From: Candidatus Aminicenantota bacterium
Lineage (GTDB): Bacteria > Acidobacteriota > Aminicenantia > Aminicenantales > Saccharicenantaceae
Length of the DNA stretch: 64,000 nt
Direction of reading: 5' to 3'
Assembly (NCBI GenBank): GCA_014360005.1
Contig: JACIYI010000015.1
Location: 1 to 64,000, forward strand
Within the stretch, counting starts at the first letter, position 1. Every line of letters starts with the position of its first letter. The notes under the pieces were generated by a model. The model did no database searches, was not told where the DNA came from, and saw nothing but the letters and a program-made list of their open reading frames with translations. Of the stretch, positions 62,551 to 64,000 are shown in pieces. A program made the position numbers and the translations under genes.

Positions 62551-64000
62551 ATGAAAAAGAACTTACAATGGAAACTGGCTATCATCATAGGAGTTATCGG
62601 CCTGTGCCTCTTTCTGATTTATCCCCCAAAAGATAAAATCAAGCTCGGACTGGACCTGAAAGGCGGCACCCATCTGGTCCTCCAGGTGTTAACGGAAGAT
62701 GCCATCAACGTGGAAACGGACCAGCAGCTAGCGCGGTTTGAAGAAGTCTTCAAGAAAAACAACATCACCTACCTCGAAGCCAACAAGGAAAAACCCGGGA
62801 GATTTTATTTCCGGGGAATTCCAGTCGACCAGGAAGGGAAAGCCCGGGACCTGATCGATCAGTACACCAGGGACTGGGATTATTCTTCGAGTGGCGACCG
62901 CCTGATTTTCAGCCTGAAACCAGTAGCTGCCCAGTACCTGAGAGACCTGGCTGTTACCCAGACCCTTGAAACCATCAGGAACAGGATTGACCAGTTTGGC
63001 GTGGCCGAACCCATCATACAAAGGCAAGGTTCGGACAGGATAGTGGTGGAACTACCCGGGGTTGAGGACCCGGATAGAGTCAAGAACCTGATCAAAGTTA
63101 CGGCTGTGCTGGAATTCAAGCTGGTCAAAGCCGGGCCGGCTCCTGACGAAGAAACCCTGCTCCGGGAATTCGGCGGTAAGGTTCCAGATGATGCCGAGGT
63201 GGTTAGATCGGACCCCAAGCGGGGAGTCCAGGGTTACTACCTGGTAAGCAAGGTGGCCACTGTCACCGGAAAAGACCTTAGAAGCGTCAGGCGGGGGGTC
63301 GACGAATGGAATAACCCGGCGGTTCATTTCACCCTGAACCCCGACGGGGCCAAGAGGTTCGAACAGGTAACCGGTCAGAATATCGGCAAGCAGCTGGCCA
63401 TCATTCTGGATGCCCGACTGCAATCGGCCCCGGTGATTGAAGCCAGGATTTCCGATTCCGGCATCATCCAGGGAAGGTTCACCCCGGAAGAAGCTGATGA
63501 CCTGGTAGTCATTCTTAAGGCCGGAGCTTTGCCAGCCGGAATCAAGTACCTGGAAGAAAGAACCGTCGGACCATCTCTGGGGTCGGATTCCATCCGCCAG
63601 GGCTTAATCTCCGGGCTGGTCGCCATTTTTGCCGTAATGCTGTTTATGATTTTCTATTACCGGCTGGCCGGACTAAATGCCATCACTGCTCTTATTCTGA
63701 ACGAAATCATTATTTTTGGAGCCATGGGTTATTTCAAAGCCACCCTGACTCTCCCCGGTATCGCCGGTATCATCCTGGGCATCGGCATGGCCGTCGATGC
63801 CAACGTTCTGATTTTCGAGCGAATTAAAGAAGAAATAGCCATCGGCAAAAATATTTCCAGCTCAATTGCCACCGGTTTTTCCCGGGCCTTCTCCGCTATT
63901 TTTGATTCCAACCTGACCACCATTATTTCAGCCGTCTTCTTGTTTCAGTTCGGGACAGGCCCGATCAAGGGTTATGCCGTAACCCTGATCTGCAGCCTGG
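62551..64000 (+). CDS. secD: Protein translocase subunit SecD (3' end outside the window)
   Basis: SecD is an RND-type inner-membrane protein that uses the proton gradient to finish protein export. The start ATG at 62551 lies 37 bp after yajC. The visible 483 residues show TM1 (KLAIIIGVIGLCLFLIY), the D1 motif LGLDLKGGTHLVLQV, the P1 periplasmic domain (LETIRNRIDQFGVAEP), and the TM4-TM6 region (GIAGIILGIGMAVDANVLIFERIKEE). The gene runs off the right edge, so the C-terminal end and secF are not seen. Confidence 0.94.
   Translation, partial: MKKNLQWKLAIIIGVIGLCLFLIYPPKDKIKLGLDLKGGTHLVLQVLTEDAINVETDQQLARFEEVFKKNNITYLEANKEKPGRFYFRGIPVDQEGKARDLIDQYTRDWDYSSSGDRLIFSLKPVAAQYLRDLAVTQTLETIRNRIDQFGVAEPIIQRQGSDRIVVELPGVEDPDRVKNLIKVTAVLEFKLVKAGPAPDEETLLREFGGKVPDDAEVVRSDPKRGVQGYYLVSKVATVTGKDLRSVRRGVDEWNNPAVHFTLNPDGAKRFEQVTGQNIGKQLAIILDARLQSAPVIEARISDSGIIQGRFTPEEADDLVVILKAGALPAGIKYLEERTVGPSLGSDSIRQGLISGLVAIFAVMLFMIFYYRLAGLNAITALILNEIIIFGAMGYFKATLTLPGIAGIILGIGMAVDANVLIFERIKEEIAIGKNISSSIATGFSRAFSAIFDSNLTTIISAVFLFQFGTGPIKGYAVTLICSL

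Overview
The window is a stretch of a Gram-negative bacterial chromosome of moderate GC content. Envelope genes show two membranes: a TamB/BamA-type protein, porin-like barrels, signal peptidase I and SecD/YajC. Rubrerythrin, rubredoxin with an FAD-dependent reductase, quinolinate synthase, an ISC-type Fe-S cluster and the AmmeMemoRadiSam radical SAM enzyme suggest an anaerobe or microaerophile. The mix (SBBP-repeat proteins, double-length ThyX, DUF5703 hydrolase) resembles uncultured phyla such as Aminicenantes. That placement is an inference from gene content, not a measured assignment.

Layout. 1-940: right end of a DDE transposon, followed by an S4-domain fragment that looks like the tail of a broken tyrS. 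1-9.1 kb: housekeeping and envelope genes (threonine synthase, serine beta-lactamase-like hydrolase, Mth938-like protein, coiled-coil lipoprotein, tandem-domain ThyX, DNA polymerase X). 9.1-23.8 kb: an accessory defence island. A complete type I restriction-modification set (hsdM, hsdS, hsdR) is split by cargo: a Fic protein with an HTH tail, a DUF4160 protein, a PD-(D/E)xK nuclease-like protein, a remnant of a second hsdS, a multi-TM protein plus metallo-beta-lactamase pair, a GIY-YIG/DUF4357 protein and a small GIY-YIG-like protein. Another PD-(D/E)xK protein follows hsdR. Much of the cargo looks AT-richer than its flanks. 23.9-32.5 kb: secreted and surface proteins (DUF5703 hydrolase, outer-membrane barrel, SBBP-repeat protein, TPR-PDZ protein) with a duplicated gene tail that brackets two of them.

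32.7-43.5 kb: a minus-strand housekeeping block: RtcB and archease (RNA repair), AmrS, endonuclease III, site-2 protease, rubrerythrin, NadA, then IscU-, IscS- and Nfu-type Fe-S proteins, an MBL hydrolase with a CDF transporter, and a lysine-rich desulforedoxin-like protein. The IscS-like protein lacks the PLP lysine. 43.7-59.8 kb: a TPR protein, then a 2110-residue TamB-BamA fusion, alanine racemase, PurA, a porin-like protein, an NADH:rubredoxin oxidoreductase-like flavoprotein with its rubredoxin, RecD2, a SAM hydroxide adenosyltransferase and signal peptidase I, all on the minus strand. 60.0-64.0 kb: YchF-like NTPase, Tgt, YajC and the start of SecD on the plus strand.

The main points of interest are the cargo-loaded type I RM island, the single-chain TamB-BamA protein, the lysine-less IscS paired with a zinc-ribbon IscU, a possible phase-variable T16 promoter before the SBBP protein, and a set of competing RNA hairpins in front of fic. 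I saw no tRNA, rRNA or CRISPR array.
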